Assembly (NCBI GenBank): GCA_913056195.1
Contig: CAJXMF010000020.1
Location: 1 to 42,743 of the forward strand
Source of the DNA: an uncultured Methylococcaceae bacterium
GTDB taxonomy: Bacteria; Pseudomonadota; Gammaproteobacteria; Methylococcales; Methylomonadaceae
Reading direction: 5' to 3'
Length of the DNA: 42,743 nt
How positions within the stretch are numbered: position 1 is the stretch's first letter; each line of letters opens with the position of its first letter. Below the pieces are notes generated by a model that ran no database searches, was not told the origin of the DNA, and saw nothing but the letters and a program-made list of their open reading frames with translations. Positions 9,307-19,055 of the stretch are shown here, piece after piece. Made by a program: the position numbers and the translations under genes.

Positions 9307-9339
9307 ATAATGTTTCAGGGCAAGCCTGAAAGAGCGCGT

Positions 9340-9368
9340 ATTATGCAGCAATCCGAGCAAATAGGCAA
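9340..9368 (-). promoter_or_regulatory. sigma70-like promoter of the 4.5S RNA
   Basis: On the minus strand TTGCCT (9363-9368) and CATAAT (9340-9345) are separated by exactly 17 bp, followed by a GC-rich discriminator ACGCGC. The predicted start near 9333 gives a leader of about 27 nt before the mature 5' end at 9306. The leader contains a 7-bp hairpin (TTTCAGG, loop CTTGC, CCTGAAA). E. coli 4.5S RNA also carries a short 5' leader removed by RNase P. Start site inferred. Confidence 0.65.
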
Positions 9369-9387
9369 TAGCTTACTGTCGTTTTTT

Positions 9388-10719
9388 TCAGGGTAGAAAA
9401 ACCTGCCATTGCATGCCGCCTAAATCTTCGGACTTAGCCGCAACCAGTTTACCATTCAGCAAGCCCAACAATTCATTCACCACCGCCATGCCGATACCGT
9501 GCCCTGCCGTGTTTTCATCGGCACGCATGCCACGCTGTAGAATATGCTGAATTTTATTGGCAGCAATGCCGGGGCCGTCATCTTCGATAATCAGCACAAT
9601 GGAATAATCATTATCGTCTGGTGTTTTCAGCGACACATTGACGTGGTGCCGACACCATTTGGCCGCATTGTCCAACAGATTGCCAATTATTTCGTATAAA
9701 TCACCCTCCTCACAATACACAGGACAGGTTTCCGGCAGCCTGGATGAAAAATCGATCGCTTTGTCATGATAGACTTTTTCCAGTGAACTAATGATTTTTT
9801 GCGTGACGCTGACCAGATCCGTACGCCCGGTTATTTTCTTTTGGCCTTTTGCCACAGCTTTTTGCAGTTGATATTCCACAATGTCATTCATGCGGCTGAT
9901 TTGCATCTGGATGATTTCAGGCGCCATGGCATCTTTATGGACGCTGCCTTGTAAAATCGCCAACGGCGTTTTCAGGCTATGCGCCAAATCTGCCAATGTA
10001 TTGCGATAGCGTTCCATATGCGCTCTTTCACTCCGAATCAGGCCATTCAAGCTGTTGACCAGCCCTTCAAGCTCTGATGGATAGCGGCCATCAAGGCTTG
10101 GCTTGACACCATTTTCGATCGACTTCAGATCATGCCCGATCCGGTTTAACGGCTTCAATCCCCAGCGTAATAATCCGATTTGAATCAATAATAATAAAAA
10201 CACCGCCGCCGATAACCAGCGCATTAAAATCATGCGGAAACGCACGACTTGCTGATCAACAATCGTCGCATCTTCGGCAACGGTAAAAATATAGGCGCGT
10301 TGAAATTTATCCTGACTTTCCCACAAAACGGCATAATGTAAAACATAGAATTCTGGGGTTTTCTGAAATACAAACTTGCCTTGCGGCAAATTTTCTGGAG
10401 AGGCTAGATCAATACCTACAGCGGAGGGCGAGCGCCACATCCGTGAGCCGTCCGATAAATGAATCATGGCATAAAGCCCTGAGGCGGGATGATTGAAACG
10501 CGGTTCACGGAGTGCTTTCGGCATCTTCAGGCGTAAGGCCTTGTCCATTTCAGCCACCGACAGCAACGCATAAATCTGAATACGCAGCTTTTCTTTCAGG
10601 GCTTGTTCGACACTGCGTTCGAAGGCTTGCTCTAACACAAAACCAACGATAACGAAGAATATAACCAGAACCAGACCCGCGGTGATGACCAGCCTGAACC
10701 TGAGTGAATTAAATTTCAC
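9388..10719 (-). CDS. PhoQ-like sensor histidine kinase
   Basis: A 443-residue kinase with two membrane helices (about 9-30 and 166-186) flanking a periplasmic sensor of about 135 residues. A HAMP-like linker follows, then the phospho-acceptor H247 in LADLAHSLKTPLAI, the N box NLLDNAAKW, the G1 box EDDGPGIA and the G2 box GHGIGMAVVN. Its start is 4 bp after the response regulator stop. The kinase core is closest in style to PhoQ of the PhoPQ group, but the periplasmic part is not clearly like that of E. coli, so the signal (for example magnesium) is not assigned. Confidence 0.85.
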   Translation of the reverse strand: MKFNSLRFRLVITAGLVLVIFFVIVGFVLEQAFERSVEQALKEKLRIQIYALLSVAEMDKALRLKMPKALREPRFNHPASGLYAMIHLSDGSRMWRSPSAVGIDLASPENLPQGKFVFQKTPEFYVLHYAVLWESQDKFQRAYIFTVAEDATIVDQQVVRFRMILMRWLSAAVFLLLLIQIGLLRWGLKPLNRIGHDLKSIENGVKPSLDGRYPSELEGLVNSLNGLIRSERAHMERYRNTLADLAHSLKTPLAILQGSVHKDAMAPEIIQMQISRMNDIVEYQLQKAVAKGQKKITGRTDLVSVTQKIISSLEKVYHDKAIDFSSRLPETCPVYCEEGDLYEIIGNLLDNAAKWCRHHVNVSLKTPDDNDYSIVLIIEDDGPGIAANKIQHILQRGMRADENTAGHGIGMAVVNELLGLLNGKLVAAKSEDLGGMQWQVFLP

Positions 10720-10723
10720 GGGA

Positions 10724-11410
10724 CTACACTATCACATCATCCGGTAATGGAATACGGTATCCGCGTCCGCGCAAGGTTTCTATGGGTTTAGTGATACCGT
10801 CCGGGTCGAGTTTTTTACGCAGGCGACCGATAAAGACTTCGATAACATTGCTGTCCCGGTCAAAATCTTCATTATAGATATGTTCGGTCAATACCGATTT
10901 TGAAACGACTTCGCCCTGATGGAACATTAAATATTCCAACACCTTGTATTCAAACGCCGTCAGTTCGATTGGGCTATCGTCAACCGAAACCTCTTGTGAC
11001 AGCGTATCCAGTTTGATATTGGCGAAACTCAAAACCGGATGTGCATTCCCCTGGGCGCGGCGCAACAGTGCGTTGATACGCGCCATGAGTTCTTCATAGT
11101 GAAACGGTTTGATCAAATAATCATCGGCACCCGCTTCAAGGCCTTCCACTTTATCTTGCCAGCGATTTCGCGCCGTCAACAATAAAACCGGCAATGCGTT
11201 ATTTTGTTGGCGGAGCTGTTTAATCAATTCAATGCCTGAAAAATCAGGCAAACCGATATCGACAATCGCAATATCAATCGGGTATTCACTGGCTAGATAA
11301 ACGCCCTCTTTGCCCGTCCCGGCCGCATCGACAGCAAAGCCTTTCGTTGCAAAAAAATCACACATTTGCTGGCGTAAAATCTGTTCATCCTCGACCACTA
11401 GAATTCGCAT
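10724..11410 (-). CDS. OmpR/PhoP-family response regulator
   Basis: A 228-residue regulator with a receiver domain (E7, D8, phospho-acceptor D51 in IAIVDIGLPDFSG, K101-region DDYLIKPFHYEEL) and a winged-helix output domain ending in ETLRGRGYRIP. A longer reading to 11443 is open, but MRILVVEDEQ is the natural family start. The ATG at 11410 lies 1 bp after the stop of the PepSY gene, so the two are coupled. It pairs with the downstream kinase. PhoP-type is the best description; target genes are unknown. Confidence 0.88.
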   Translation of the reverse strand: MRILVVEDEQILRQQMCDFFATKGFAVDAAGTGKEGVYLASEYPIDIAIVDIGLPDFSGIELIKQLRQQNNALPVLLLTARNRWQDKVEGLEAGADDYLIKPFHYEELMARINALLRRAQGNAHPVLSFANIKLDTLSQEVSVDDSPIELTAFEYKVLEYLMFHQGEVVSKSVLTEHIYNEDFDRDSNVIEVFIGRLRKKLDPDGITKPIETLRGRGYRIPLPDDVIV

Positions 11411-11411
11411 G

Positions 11412-11666
11412 TCATTCAACCACTTTACCGCTTGCAACATCAATTTTGAGATATTGAATGATGCCTTCAGCGGTTAATATCTTAATCACATAAATTTTTT
11501 GGCCGTCAACAGTTTCAACTTTGGTAGCCAGCACCTTGCCTGTTTTTTCTGCGTTGATTCGCTTGACGGCCTCATCCAAACTTACATTCGCAGGCATTTC
11601 CAGCGCGCTGAGCACTGGCACAAAACAACAACCCGAAATAATAAAAACAAAAATAATTTTTTGCAT
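11412..11666 (-). CDS. small exported PepSY-domain protein
   Basis: An 84-residue protein with a hydrophobic N-terminus (MQKIIFVFIISGCCFVPVLSA) that looks like a signal peptide; an ISGC stretch could alternatively be a weak lipobox. The rest fits one PepSY domain (VSLDEAVKRINAEKTGKVLATKVETVDG and YVIKILTAEGIIQYLKIDVASGKVVE). PepSY domains are often associated with control of proteases or with sensing at the cell envelope. It is the first gene of the operon with the regulator and kinase, with 1 bp to the regulator start. This suggests an envelope-sensing accessory, which is an inference from position. Confidence 0.82.
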   Translation of the reverse strand: MQKIIFVFIISGCCFVPVLSALEMPANVSLDEAVKRINAEKTGKVLATKVETVDGQKIYVIKILTAEGIIQYLKIDVASGKVVE

Positions 11667-11736
11667 AAGGCTCTAAAACAGTAAGTTATTGGATGATAGT
11701 TTAGATCATAGGTAATGAATCGACACTGAATAAAAC

Positions 11737-12711
11737 TTATTGCAGACTCATACTTTGTACATAACTGCCTAAAGCCTGTCCAAAAGCGGCGCCAAATTTC
11801 CCTGTCAATCGATCCAGTAATTTTTCCTGAGGTGTAAAATCAACCTTGTGTTCGGTACCGATGACATCACGCGCGACTGAGTCGACATTGCCATAGTCAT
11901 CGGCTAATCCTAATTTTATGCCTTGTGCGCCAGTCCAGACCAGGCCGCTAAATAAATCGGGATCATTGGCCAGGCGTTCACCCCGGCCTTTTTTAACGGC
12001 GTCGATAAATTGCTGATGAACCTCGTCCAGCAACGTTTGCATATGCTGCGTCTCATCGGGCTTAACCGGCGAAAATGGATCAAGCAGGGCCTTGTGTCTT
12101 CCGGCGGTAAACAACCGTCTTTCGACGCCTACTTTTTTCATCGCATCGACAAAACCGAAACCGTTCATAATAACACCTATGGAGCCGATAATACTGCCCT
12201 GATCGACAAAAATCTTGTCTGCGGCGGCGGCAATGTAATAACCACCCGAAGCGCAAATGTCGCTGACCGCGGCATAGATCGGAATACCGGGATGTTTTTC
12301 CTTCAAGCGCAAAATTTCCTGATAGACATAATGGGCCTGCACCGGACTGCCCCCCGGCGAATTGATATTTAAAATAACCCCTTTTGTATTTTTATCCTTA
12401 AACGCATCGCGCAAGCCATCGATAATATTTTCGGCGCCAGCTGGCTTGCCTTCTGCAATGATGCCTTGCACATTCACAACAGCGGCATGCTGTTGTGTCC
12501 CCGTCGTAATTTCGGATTTTAAGCGGGGATACATGGCAATAACCAAAATAGCGATCAAATAGGCAAGCGTCAGGGTTTTGAATAGAATTCCCCATCGGCG
12601 CGCCTTTCGTTGCTCATCTAATGAGGCATAGGCCAGTTTTTCGATAATTCCTTTTTCCCAGTCATGCGGCCGAGCTTCCTTTTGTACATTATTATCCTGT
12701 GGATTTTCCAT
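11737..12711 (-). CDS. sppA: signal peptide peptidase SppA, short form (S49)
   Basis: A 324-residue S49 serine peptidase with one N-terminal membrane helix (about residues 45-62, FKTLTLAYLIAILVIAMYP). The catalytic region includes the SPGGSP block near 120 and the serine in DICASGGYYIAAAADKIF; a lysine in FTAGRHKALLDPF is the likely partner in the Ser/Lys dyad. It degrades leftover signal peptides in the inner membrane. It is half the length of E. coli SppA, like the archaeal and Gram-positive forms. The start is 26 bp from the HAD gene. Confidence 0.92.
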   Translation of the reverse strand: MENPQDNNVQKEARPHDWEKGIIEKLAYASLDEQRKARRWGILFKTLTLAYLIAILVIAMYPRLKSEITTGTQQHAAVVNVQGIIAEGKPAGAENIIDGLRDAFKDKNTKGVILNINSPGGSPVQAHYVYQEILRLKEKHPGIPIYAAVSDICASGGYYIAAAADKIFVDQGSIIGSIGVIMNGFGFVDAMKKVGVERRLFTAGRHKALLDPFSPVKPDETQHMQTLLDEVHQQFIDAVKKGRGERLANDPDLFSGLVWTGAQGIKLGLADDYGNVDSVARDVIGTEHKVDFTPQEKLLDRLTGKFGAAFGQALGSYVQSMSLQ

Positions 12712-12736
12712 AAAATTTATATACCTTGTCTCTATG

Positions 12737-13387
12737 TTAAAGAATATGAATCAGATCGATTGTCTGCTGTAAACAGGCGCAGGGATTATAGTGTTGTAAC
12801 CGGGCTTCAGAGTGCGCTCCGCAACTGACGGCGACGGCATCAATTTGCGCATTTTGCGCCATTTGCAGATCATGAATCGAATCACCGACCATAAGCGTCT
12901 GGGCCTTATCAACCCGCAACTGCTGCATAATTTGTTCCAGCATCAGCGGATCGGGTTTCGATGCCGCCTGGTCAACCCCGCGCGTCATATCAAAAAATGC
13001 ATTCAGCCCCGTTCCCTGCATGGCTTTGGCCAGACCGGTACTGCGTTTGCCCGTTGCCACGGCCAGCAAATAGCCTTGCGCCTTTAGCTGCGCCAACAAC
13101 TCAGGCACACCTGTAAAAACATCGTCAGGGCTGATATTTTTTGTGAAAAAGCGTTGACTGTAGGTTTGAATCAAATGTTCCCGTTGGGTTGTATTTAATC
13201 CGGGAAACAGTTCGTCCATGGCCCGCTCTATGCTTAAACCGATGATATTGCGCGCGGCTTGTTCTTCCGGCACATCAACATGACACTGTTCAGCCGCATA
13301 TTGCATGCAATGGACGATCCAGCCAATAGAATCGACCAGCGTGCCATCCCAATCGAAAATGATAAGCCTGATAGATTTACTGTTCAT
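12737..13387 (-). CDS. HAD-superfamily phosphatase, phosphoglycolate phosphatase-like
   Basis: A 216-residue HAD hydrolase with motif I DWDGTLVDS (near residue 12), motif II in VATGKRSTGL, and motif IV GDSIHDLQMAQNA. The cap is small and helical, as in beta-phosphoglucomutase or Gph-like members. The ATG at 13387 was chosen over an upstream TTG; it overlaps the rluC stop by 11 bp, so the pair is coupled. The rluC-HAD order is common in gammaproteobacteria. The substrate is not defined by sequence. Confidence 0.85.
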   Translation of the reverse strand: MNSKSIRLIIFDWDGTLVDSIGWIVHCMQYAAEQCHVDVPEEQAARNIIGLSIERAMDELFPGLNTTQREHLIQTYSQRFFTKNISPDDVFTGVPELLAQLKAQGYLLAVATGKRSTGLAKAMQGTGLNAFFDMTRGVDQAASKPDPLMLEQIMQQLRVDKAQTLMVGDSIHDLQMAQNAQIDAVAVSCGAHSEARLQHYNPCACLQQTIDLIHIL

Positions 13388-14333
13388 GATCAATCAGCGT
13401 TTGTAATTGTTCTGGTAGAGGCGCGACGACGGTTAAGGGTTGACCATTTGCCGGGTGTTTAAATTGCAGTTCATGCGCATGCAAACACAAGCGTTTATAA
13501 CCTTTTTTTCGAAAAAAACGATTGTCTTCCGTTTCGCCGTAGCGATCATCGCCCACCAAAGGATAGCCTAACCAGGCCGCATGCACCCGAATTTGATGCG
13601 TCCGGCCAGTCTTAGGCTGCGCTTTGACCAGCGTACAGGTTTGAAATTTCTGCAAGCGGGTAAACAAGGTTTCTGAGGGTTTTCCCGTTTTACTGACGAC
13701 CACCATGCGTTCTCCGCCCTGACTGACATTCTTCCTCAATGCGACATTGACCCATTGTTTTTTCCGATTCCATTGGCCAGCTAACAAAGCCAGATAGGTT
13801 TTTTGTATGCCATCACCTCGAAACATGTCATGAAGTTTATTCAGGATAGTCCGCTTTTTGGCAACCAACAAGCACCCCGACGTCTCTTTATCAATACGAT
13901 GCACCAATTCCAGAAAGGATTGCTCAGACCTCAGCGCTCTAAGCGCCTCAATAACGCCCGATTGGATACCGCTTCCACCGTGCACAGCAAAGCCTGAGGG
14001 TTTATTTAACACAATAAAGTCATTGTCCTCATACAAAATCTGATTTTCCAGCGCATATTTCAATGCAGTCGGGATGTGCACAGCATCATCATCCCGCTGA
14101 GCGACCCGCACAGGGGGTATTCGCACGATGTCATTACTTTTCAAACGGTAATTGATTGACACGCGACCTTTATTAACGCGCACTTCACCTTTACGGACAA
14201 TGCGGTAAATCCGTGTTTTCGGTACCCCTTTTAATAGTGAAATAAGGTAATTATCAAGTCTTTGACCTGCATTATCTTCCGTAATTTTAATTTGGCGAAC
14301 CTTAATGTGTTGCGCGGTATCAGGATTGTTCAT
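13377..14333 (-). CDS. rluC: 23S rRNA pseudouridine synthase RluC
   Basis: A 318-residue pseudouridine synthase. The S4 domain (about 20-75, LDNYLISLLKGVPKTRIYRIVRKGEVRVNKGRV) precedes the catalytic domain with D148 in HRIDKETSG. E. coli RluC modifies positions 955, 2504 and 2580 of 23S rRNA. The frame is open to 14489, but MNNPD at 14333 gives the normal length and homologous start; the Shine-Dalgarno is poor. It stands divergent to rne, the standard gammaproteobacterial arrangement. Firm call. Confidence 0.94.
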   Translation of the reverse strand: MNNPDTAQHIKVRQIKITEDNAGQRLDNYLISLLKGVPKTRIYRIVRKGEVRVNKGRVSINYRLKSNDIVRIPPVRVAQRDDDAVHIPTALKYALENQILYEDNDFIVLNKPSGFAVHGGSGIQSGVIEALRALRSEQSFLELVHRIDKETSGCLLVAKKRTILNKLHDMFRGDGIQKTYLALLAGQWNRKKQWVNVALRKNVSQGGERMVVVSKTGKPSETLFTRLQKFQTCTLVKAQPKTGRTHQIRVHAAWLGYPLVGDDRYGETEDNRFFRKKGYKRLCLHAHELQFKHPANGQPLTVVAPLPEQLQTLIDHEQ

Positions 14334-14919
14334 TCCTGCAATCATACCAATTTTATGGTCAATAAGTGATGAAAAATTGCTGTATTCAATGAACATTGCT
14401 ATATTAGCAAAGCTTAGGTTTGATTTCAGGAATGGAGATAATAAACAAGGCATTCCTGAGATTGAGTAAAACGCTTCACAGAGGCACATGACACCCAGGG
14501 GGCGTCCCTTTATTAAACGCCGCCACAGGCACTGTCAGAGTTAACAACTGAAGCTACAGCGCTCACCACGATTTGTTTAAAGACGTCGTTGTGACATGCA
14601 CTAACAATAGAATTTTTTGGGTTTTTTCGCTCAACCCATCATGAGCGATGTTGCTTCTATCATAGAAAGCTAAAAACGTTGACAAATCTCAATCGATTAA
14701 ATTTGATCGCATCAGAACTTAACAACGCTTTTCCGGCAGCCACATTGAGACGACTGCACAGACACTTTAGACGCGCCATATGTGTTGATTATGAATACCG
14801 GAGCCTGGCGACAAGCCCGGGTCACAAGGCATTCATGTTATCGACTCTGCGCGCAGACTGGCTTTCTGGAGTTTCTAAAGCCATAAATGATGGAGCACGA
14901 CTATAAAAAGGATAACATA
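14334..14919. other. divergent rluC/rne intergenic region with structured rne leader
   Basis: About 586 bp without a convincing gene. A possible promoter for rne is TTGACA at 14679-14684 with TTTGAT 17 bp later; a start near 14715 would give a leader of about 205 nt. Near the rne start are the palindrome CTGCGCGCAG (14847-14856) and a 7-bp stem (TGGCTTT 14859-14865 with AAAGCCA 14877-14883). Farther up are a stem TCGCTC/GAGCGA (14627-14648) and GGCGT/ACGCC (14501-14521). E. coli RNase E binds hairpins in its own leader; a similar control here is an inference. A TTG-initiated 75-codon frame at 14679-14906 looks like chance. Confidence 0.5.
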
Positions 14920-17067
14920 ATGAAAAGAATGCTTATCAATGCCACGCAACCGGAAGAGTTGCGTGTTGCTTTGGTAGATGGTCAAACACTCTATGATTTT
15001 GACATTGAAGTACCTTCTAAAGAACAAAAAAAATCAAATGTTTATAAAGGCATCATTACCCGGGTAGAACCCAGTCTTGAAGCGGCATTTGTCAATTACG
15101 GCGCTGAAAAGCACGGTTTTCTGCCTTTTAAGGAAATTTCCCCACAGTATAACGAAGAAAACGGCGACAACTCAGATCAAAAGAAACCCATCCAGGAAGG
15201 CCAGGAAGTTATTGTTCAGGTTGAAAAAGAGGAGCGCGGAAATAAAGGCGCTGCGTTAACCACCTATATCAGTCTGGCCGGCACTTATTTGGTTTTAATG
15301 CCCAACAATCCCAAGGCCGGCGGAATTTCTCGACGTATCGAGGGCGATATTCGCTCGGAACTCAAAGCCACGCTGGCCACCTTGAATGTGCCTGAAACGA
15401 TGGGCCTGATTGTCCGTACCGCAGGCTGTGGAAAAAGTGCCGAGGAATTACAGTGGGATCTTGACTATTTGCTGCAGCTTTGGGATGCAATCGATCGATC
15501 CAGCAGTGAAAAAGCCGCGCCTTTCCTTATTTTTCAGGAAAGTAATGTGATTATTCGCGCATTGCGTGATCATTTACGCGGCGAAATTGATGAGATTCTG
15601 ACTGATAGCCCAGAAGCCTTTGATTTGGTGAAAAAATTCTTGCAGCAGGTGATGCCGCATTATCTGAACAAAGCCAGGATTTATCAGGACAAAGTCCCTC
15701 TTTTCAGTCGCTATCAGATCGAAAGCCAAATCGAAATGGCTTATAACCGTGAGGTTTCTTTGCCCTCTGGCGGCTCTATCGTCATCGATCACACAGAAGC
15801 CTTAACCTCTATCGACATCAATTCCGCTCGCTCGACAAAAGGGACAGACATCGAAGATACCGCATTACACACCAATCTCGAAGCGGCTGATGAAATCGCC
15901 AGACAATTACGATTGCGTGATTTAGGCGGACTGTTTGTGATTGATTTTATCGATATGATGGCCAATAAAAACCAGCGCGCCGTCGAAAACAGACTGAAAG
16001 AAGCGCTCAAAATTGACCGCGCCCGCATTCAAACGGGACGAATTTCACGCTTTGGTTTACTGGAAATGTCCAGACAGCGCATTCGCCCATCTTTAGGTGA
16101 GTCAACACAGTTGACTTGTCCGCGTTGTAAAGGACAAGGCTCGATTCGAAATGTCGAATCGGTCACGTTGGCCGTTCTGCGTATCATCGAAGAAGAAGCG
16201 ATGAAAAAAGGTACGGAAAAGGTCATTGCTCACTTGCCTATCGATTGCGCGACATTTTTGTTAAATGAAAAACGCACGATGCTACAGGAAATTGAAACGC
16301 GACTGAATGTTTCAATTGTCATTCTGCCCAGCAAACACCTTGAGACCCCGGCATACGATATTGAGCGGATTAAAGCCGTTGACGGGGAAGAGGAAAAAAC
16401 CAGTCACGAGCAAATCAAAGAAGAAGAAATCAGCGCGCCTGAATTTGCCAAACAAACCCGGGCTAAATTTGAACAGCCGGCGATCAAGGAATTTTTACCC
16501 GATTCCCCTGCCCCCGTTCAGAACAAAAAAACATCAGCCAGTCTGATTCAACGTTTCTGGCAAAAGCTGGTTGGCACTGATAGCGCGAGTGTGAGTACAG
16601 AAGAGCCTAAAGCTGCCAAAAGTGCACACCCCCCTCAGCGTAACAGAAAAAACACACAAAACAGACCCGCCCAACCCAGACGCAATAAACGTCCGGCAAA
16701 AAAGCCTGTCGAAAAATCAGTCGACGTGACAGACAATAAAGAACACAACCTTCCGCATGAGGAAGCTGCTAAAACGGATTCAACCACTCAGCGCAAATCG
16801 AGAGGGCGACGCAACCCTAATCGCAGACGAAGAAACCCGACACATCATAAAACAGAGAATGAGCGTAATGAAAACAAGGCTACACATTCATCTGCCGATA
16901 ATAATACTGAAAAAACGAGTCAGAATAATAACTATGCCAATCAGTTTTCAGAGCGCAAGCAAATGGCCGCTAAAGAAAATAAAGCTTTAGTCCCCATTGA
17001 ATCTGAAAATACGCAAGGTTCACAGGCAGAAAAGATAACGACACCAGTCGACAAAAAGACGGATTAA
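14920..17067 (+). CDS. rne: Ribonuclease E
   Basis: A 715-residue endoribonuclease. An S1 domain (about 38-120, [20 protein letters not shown]) is followed by the 5' sensor and DNase I-like region with metal ligands D299 ([10 protein letters not shown]) and D342 (VIDFIDM), and the zinc link C400/C403 (CPRCKGQG). These match E. coli D303, D346, C404 and C407. About residue 541 lies [12 protein letters not shown], an amphipathic helix placed like the E. coli membrane-targeting segment. The rest is a short, arginine-rich, disordered tail (NRRRRNP), far shorter than E. coli's 1061-residue protein. The ATG at 14920 has AAGGA about 9 bases upstream. Confidence 0.97.
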   Translation: MKRMLINATQPEELRVALVDGQTLYDFDIEVPSKEQKKSNVYKGIITRVEPSLEAAFVNYGAEKHGFLPFKEISPQYNEENGDNSDQKKPIQEGQEVIVQVEKEERGNKGAALTTYISLAGTYLVLMPNNPKAGGISRRIEGDIRSELKATLATLNVPETMGLIVRTAGCGKSAEELQWDLDYLLQLWDAIDRSSSEKAAPFLIFQESNVIIRALRDHLRGEIDEILTDSPEAFDLVKKFLQQVMPHYLNKARIYQDKVPLFSRYQIESQIEMAYNREVSLPSGGSIVIDHTEALTSIDINSARSTKGTDIEDTALHTNLEAADEIARQLRLRDLGGLFVIDFIDMMANKNQRAVENRLKEALKIDRARIQTGRISRFGLLEMSRQRIRPSLGESTQLTCPRCKGQGSIRNVESVTLAVLRIIEEEAMKKGTEKVIAHLPIDCATFLLNEKRTMLQEIETRLNVSIVILPSKHLETPAYDIERIKAVDGEEEKTSHEQIKEEEISAPEFAKQTRAKFEQPAIKEFLPDSPAPVQNKKTSASLIQRFWQKLVGTDSASVSTEEPKAAKSAHPPQRNRKNTQNRPAQPRRNKRPAKKPVEKSVDVTDNKEHNLPHEEAAKTDSTTQRKSRGRRNPNRRRRNPTHHKTENERNENKATHSSADNNTEKTSQNNNYANQFSERKQMAAKENKALVPIESENTQGSQAEKITTPVDKKTD

Positions 17068-17077
17068 AAAATGCAAG

Positions 17078-17108
17078 CGTATATTGCCAGTTCTGTGGGC
17101 AATATACG
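17078..17108 (+). terminator. strong hairpin after rne
   Basis: Perfect 11-bp stem CGTATATTGCC (17078-17088) with GGCAATATACG (17098-17108) and a 9-nt loop. No T run follows directly, so it may stabilise the rne mRNA 3' end rather than end transcription; the terminator with a T run comes 20 bp later. Confidence 0.55.
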
Positions 17109-17128
17109 ATTCCCTCTTCCTGAAAAAT

Positions 17129-17160
17129 AAAAAAGGGCGTTCAAGCCTTTTTTTATTTTT
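17129..17160. terminator. bidirectional rho-independent terminator between rne and fabB
   Basis: AAAAAAGGGC (17129-17138) pairs with GCCTTTTTTT (17145-17154) across the loop GTTCAA with one G-T pair. T runs flank it on both strands, fitting two convergent genes. Confidence 0.8.
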
Positions 17161-17234
17161 AAACCTTTTGTACGCGACAAACAATATAGCGACAATCTAA
17201 TGTATTAATTTACATCACATTCGTTTTTGATGAT

Positions 17235-18455
17235 TTAGCCGTTATAGCGCTGAAAAATCAGGGTTGCATTGGTGCCACCAAAACCGAAACTGTTCGACAT
17301 GATCGTATTCAAGACGACATTATCCTGCCGCTCCGTCACGATAGGAATTCCCTCGGCATTGGGATCAAGCGTGGTGATATTAGCTGAAGCACTCAAAAAG
17401 CCTTCTTCCATCATTAATAAGGAATAAATTGACTCATTGACGCCAGCCGCACCCAATGCATGCCCTGTCAGTGACTTTGTCGAGCTCACCCGAGGTACTT
17501 CCCCTTCACCAAAAACCTGCTTTAAGGCTTCCAGCTCTTTCATATCACCGACAGGTGTGCTGGTTCCGTGGGCATTGATGTAATCGATGGGCGCATCGAC
17601 GGTAGCCATGGCCTGCTGCATACAACGTACCGCACCCTCTCCCGAAGGCTGAACCATATCATAGCCATCCGAAGTAGCACCATAGCCAACTAATTCAGCA
17701 TAAATTTTTGCACCGCGCGCCTTAGCGTGTTCTAACTCTTCAATAACCAACACACCCCCGCCACCGGAAATGACAAAACCATCACGGGTTTCATCATACG
17801 GACGCGAGGCGGTTTCAGGCGTATCATTATATTTTGAGGATAAGGCACCCATGCCATCAAACAGCACGGACATGGTCCAGTGGACTTCCTCACCGCCACC
17901 GGCAAACACCAAATCCTGCTTGCCGAGCTGAATCAATTCCATCGCATGACCAATGCAATGCGCACTGGTCGCGCACGCCGAACTGATTGTGTAATTGACA
18001 CCTTTTATTTTGAAGGGTGTTGCCAAACACGCCGTGTTTGTACTGGACATGGTTCTTGGCACCATATAGGGCCCTACCCGCTTAACTCCTTTCGCGCGTA
18101 ATATGTCAGCCGCCTCAACCAGGTTCGAGGTTGATGGACCGCCTGAACCCATGACTAAACCGGTTCTGACATTGGAAATGTCTTTTTCGTCAAGCCCTGC
18201 ATCCTCAATCGCTTGTTGCATGGCGACATAGTTAAATGCGGCGCCATCGCCCATAAAGCGTTTAACCTTGCGATCGATCAAGGCATCGAGATCAATATCG
18301 ATTGCACCACGTACCTGACTTCTGAACCCCAGTTCCTTGTAATCTTCGGCAAAACTGATGCCGGAGCGTCCATTTTTCAATGAATCGACAACTTCATCGC
18401 GATTATTACCAATGCTGGAGACAATACCCAAACCCGTAACGACAATTCTTTTCAT
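17235..18455 (-). CDS. fabB: 3-oxoacyl-ACP synthase I
   Basis: A 406-residue beta-ketoacyl-ACP synthase with the catalytic triad C161 ([10 protein letters not shown]), H296 (NAHGTST) and H332 ([10 protein letters not shown]). It elongates acyl chains by condensing malonyl-ACP, and FabB in particular extends the cis-3-decenoyl product made by FabA. The start lies 11 bp after the fabA stop, so they form a fabA-fabB operon, as in Pseudomonas but not E. coli. FabB rather than FabF is called from length, sequence style and the fabA partner. Confidence 0.96.
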   Translation of the reverse strand: MKRIVVTGLGIVSSIGNNRDEVVDSLKNGRSGISFAEDYKELGFRSQVRGAIDIDLDALIDRKVKRFMGDGAAFNYVAMQQAIEDAGLDEKDISNVRTGLVMGSGGPSTSNLVEAADILRAKGVKRVGPYMVPRTMSSTNTACLATPFKIKGVNYTISSACATSAHCIGHAMELIQLGKQDLVFAGGGEEVHWTMSVLFDGMGALSSKYNDTPETASRPYDETRDGFVISGGGGVLVIEELEHAKARGAKIYAELVGYGATSDGYDMVQPSGEGAVRCMQQAMATVDAPIDYINAHGTSTPVGDMKELEALKQVFGEGEVPRVSSTKSLTGHALGAAGVNESIYSLLMMEEGFLSASANITTLDPNAEGIPIVTERQDNVVLNTIMSNSFGFGGTNATLIFQRYNG

Positions 18456-18466
18456 AAAGAAACCTT

Positions 18467-18982
18467 TTAGAAATCCTGCGTTGATGTAAACAACCCTACG
18501 CGCAAATCTTTAGCTTCATAGATTGTTTTGCCATCAACATCCATGCTGGCATCACCAATTCCCATCACTAATTTGCGTAAGATAACGCGCTTTAAATCAA
18601 TATGATACGTTACTTTTTTAGCCGTAGGCAAAACCTGCCCGAAGAATTTGACCTCGCCACAGCCCAATGCCCGACCTTTACCCGGTCCGCCTAACCAGCA
18701 AAGATAAAAACCAATCAATTGCCACATGGCATCCAGACCAAGACAGCCCGGCATAACGGGATCACCTTTAAAATGACAATCAAAAAACCAAAGATCAGGA
18801 TGAATATCTAATTCGGCAATAATTTCACCTTTGCCGTATTTGCCCCCTTCATCTGAAATATGCGTAATACGATCCATCATCAGCATATTGGGAAGGGGTA
18901 ATTGCGCATTTTCTGGCCCGTATAACTCTCCACGGCCCGATTTTAAGAGTTCTTCGCGCGTAAAACTGTGCTGTTTCTCCAT
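18467..18982 (-). CDS. fabA: 3-hydroxydecanoyl-ACP dehydratase/isomerase
   Basis: A 171-residue hot-dog enzyme that dehydrates 3-hydroxydecanoyl-ACP and isomerises the trans-2 product to cis-3, the anaerobic entry to unsaturated fatty acids. The catalytic pair is H70 ([12 protein letters not shown]) and D84 ([10 protein letters not shown]), at the E. coli positions. MPGCLGLDA is characteristic of FabA and separates it from FabZ. It is first of the fabA-fabB pair, downstream of slt, with its promoter expected in 18983-19055. No FabR or FadR site could be identified with confidence. Confidence 0.97.
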   Translation of the reverse strand: MEKQHSFTREELLKSGRGELYGPENAQLPLPNMLMMDRITHISDEGGKYGKGEIIAELDIHPDLWFFDCHFKGDPVMPGCLGLDAMWQLIGFYLCWLGGPGKGRALGCGEVKFFGQVLPTAKKVTYHIDLKRVILRKLVMGIGDASMDVDGKTIYEAKDLRVGLFTSTQDF

Positions 18983-19055
18983 TGAGTATTAACCCGAGTA
19001 ATGTTATATCAACTCGTTATTATCGCCCAGATAGATAAAAAAATCAGCTCAAATT

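Noticed and set aside
14679..14906. A 75-codon TTG-started frame between rluC and rne
   Set aside because: It has no recognisable domain, begins at the likely -35 box and lies over hairpins of the rne leader. More likely a chance frame.
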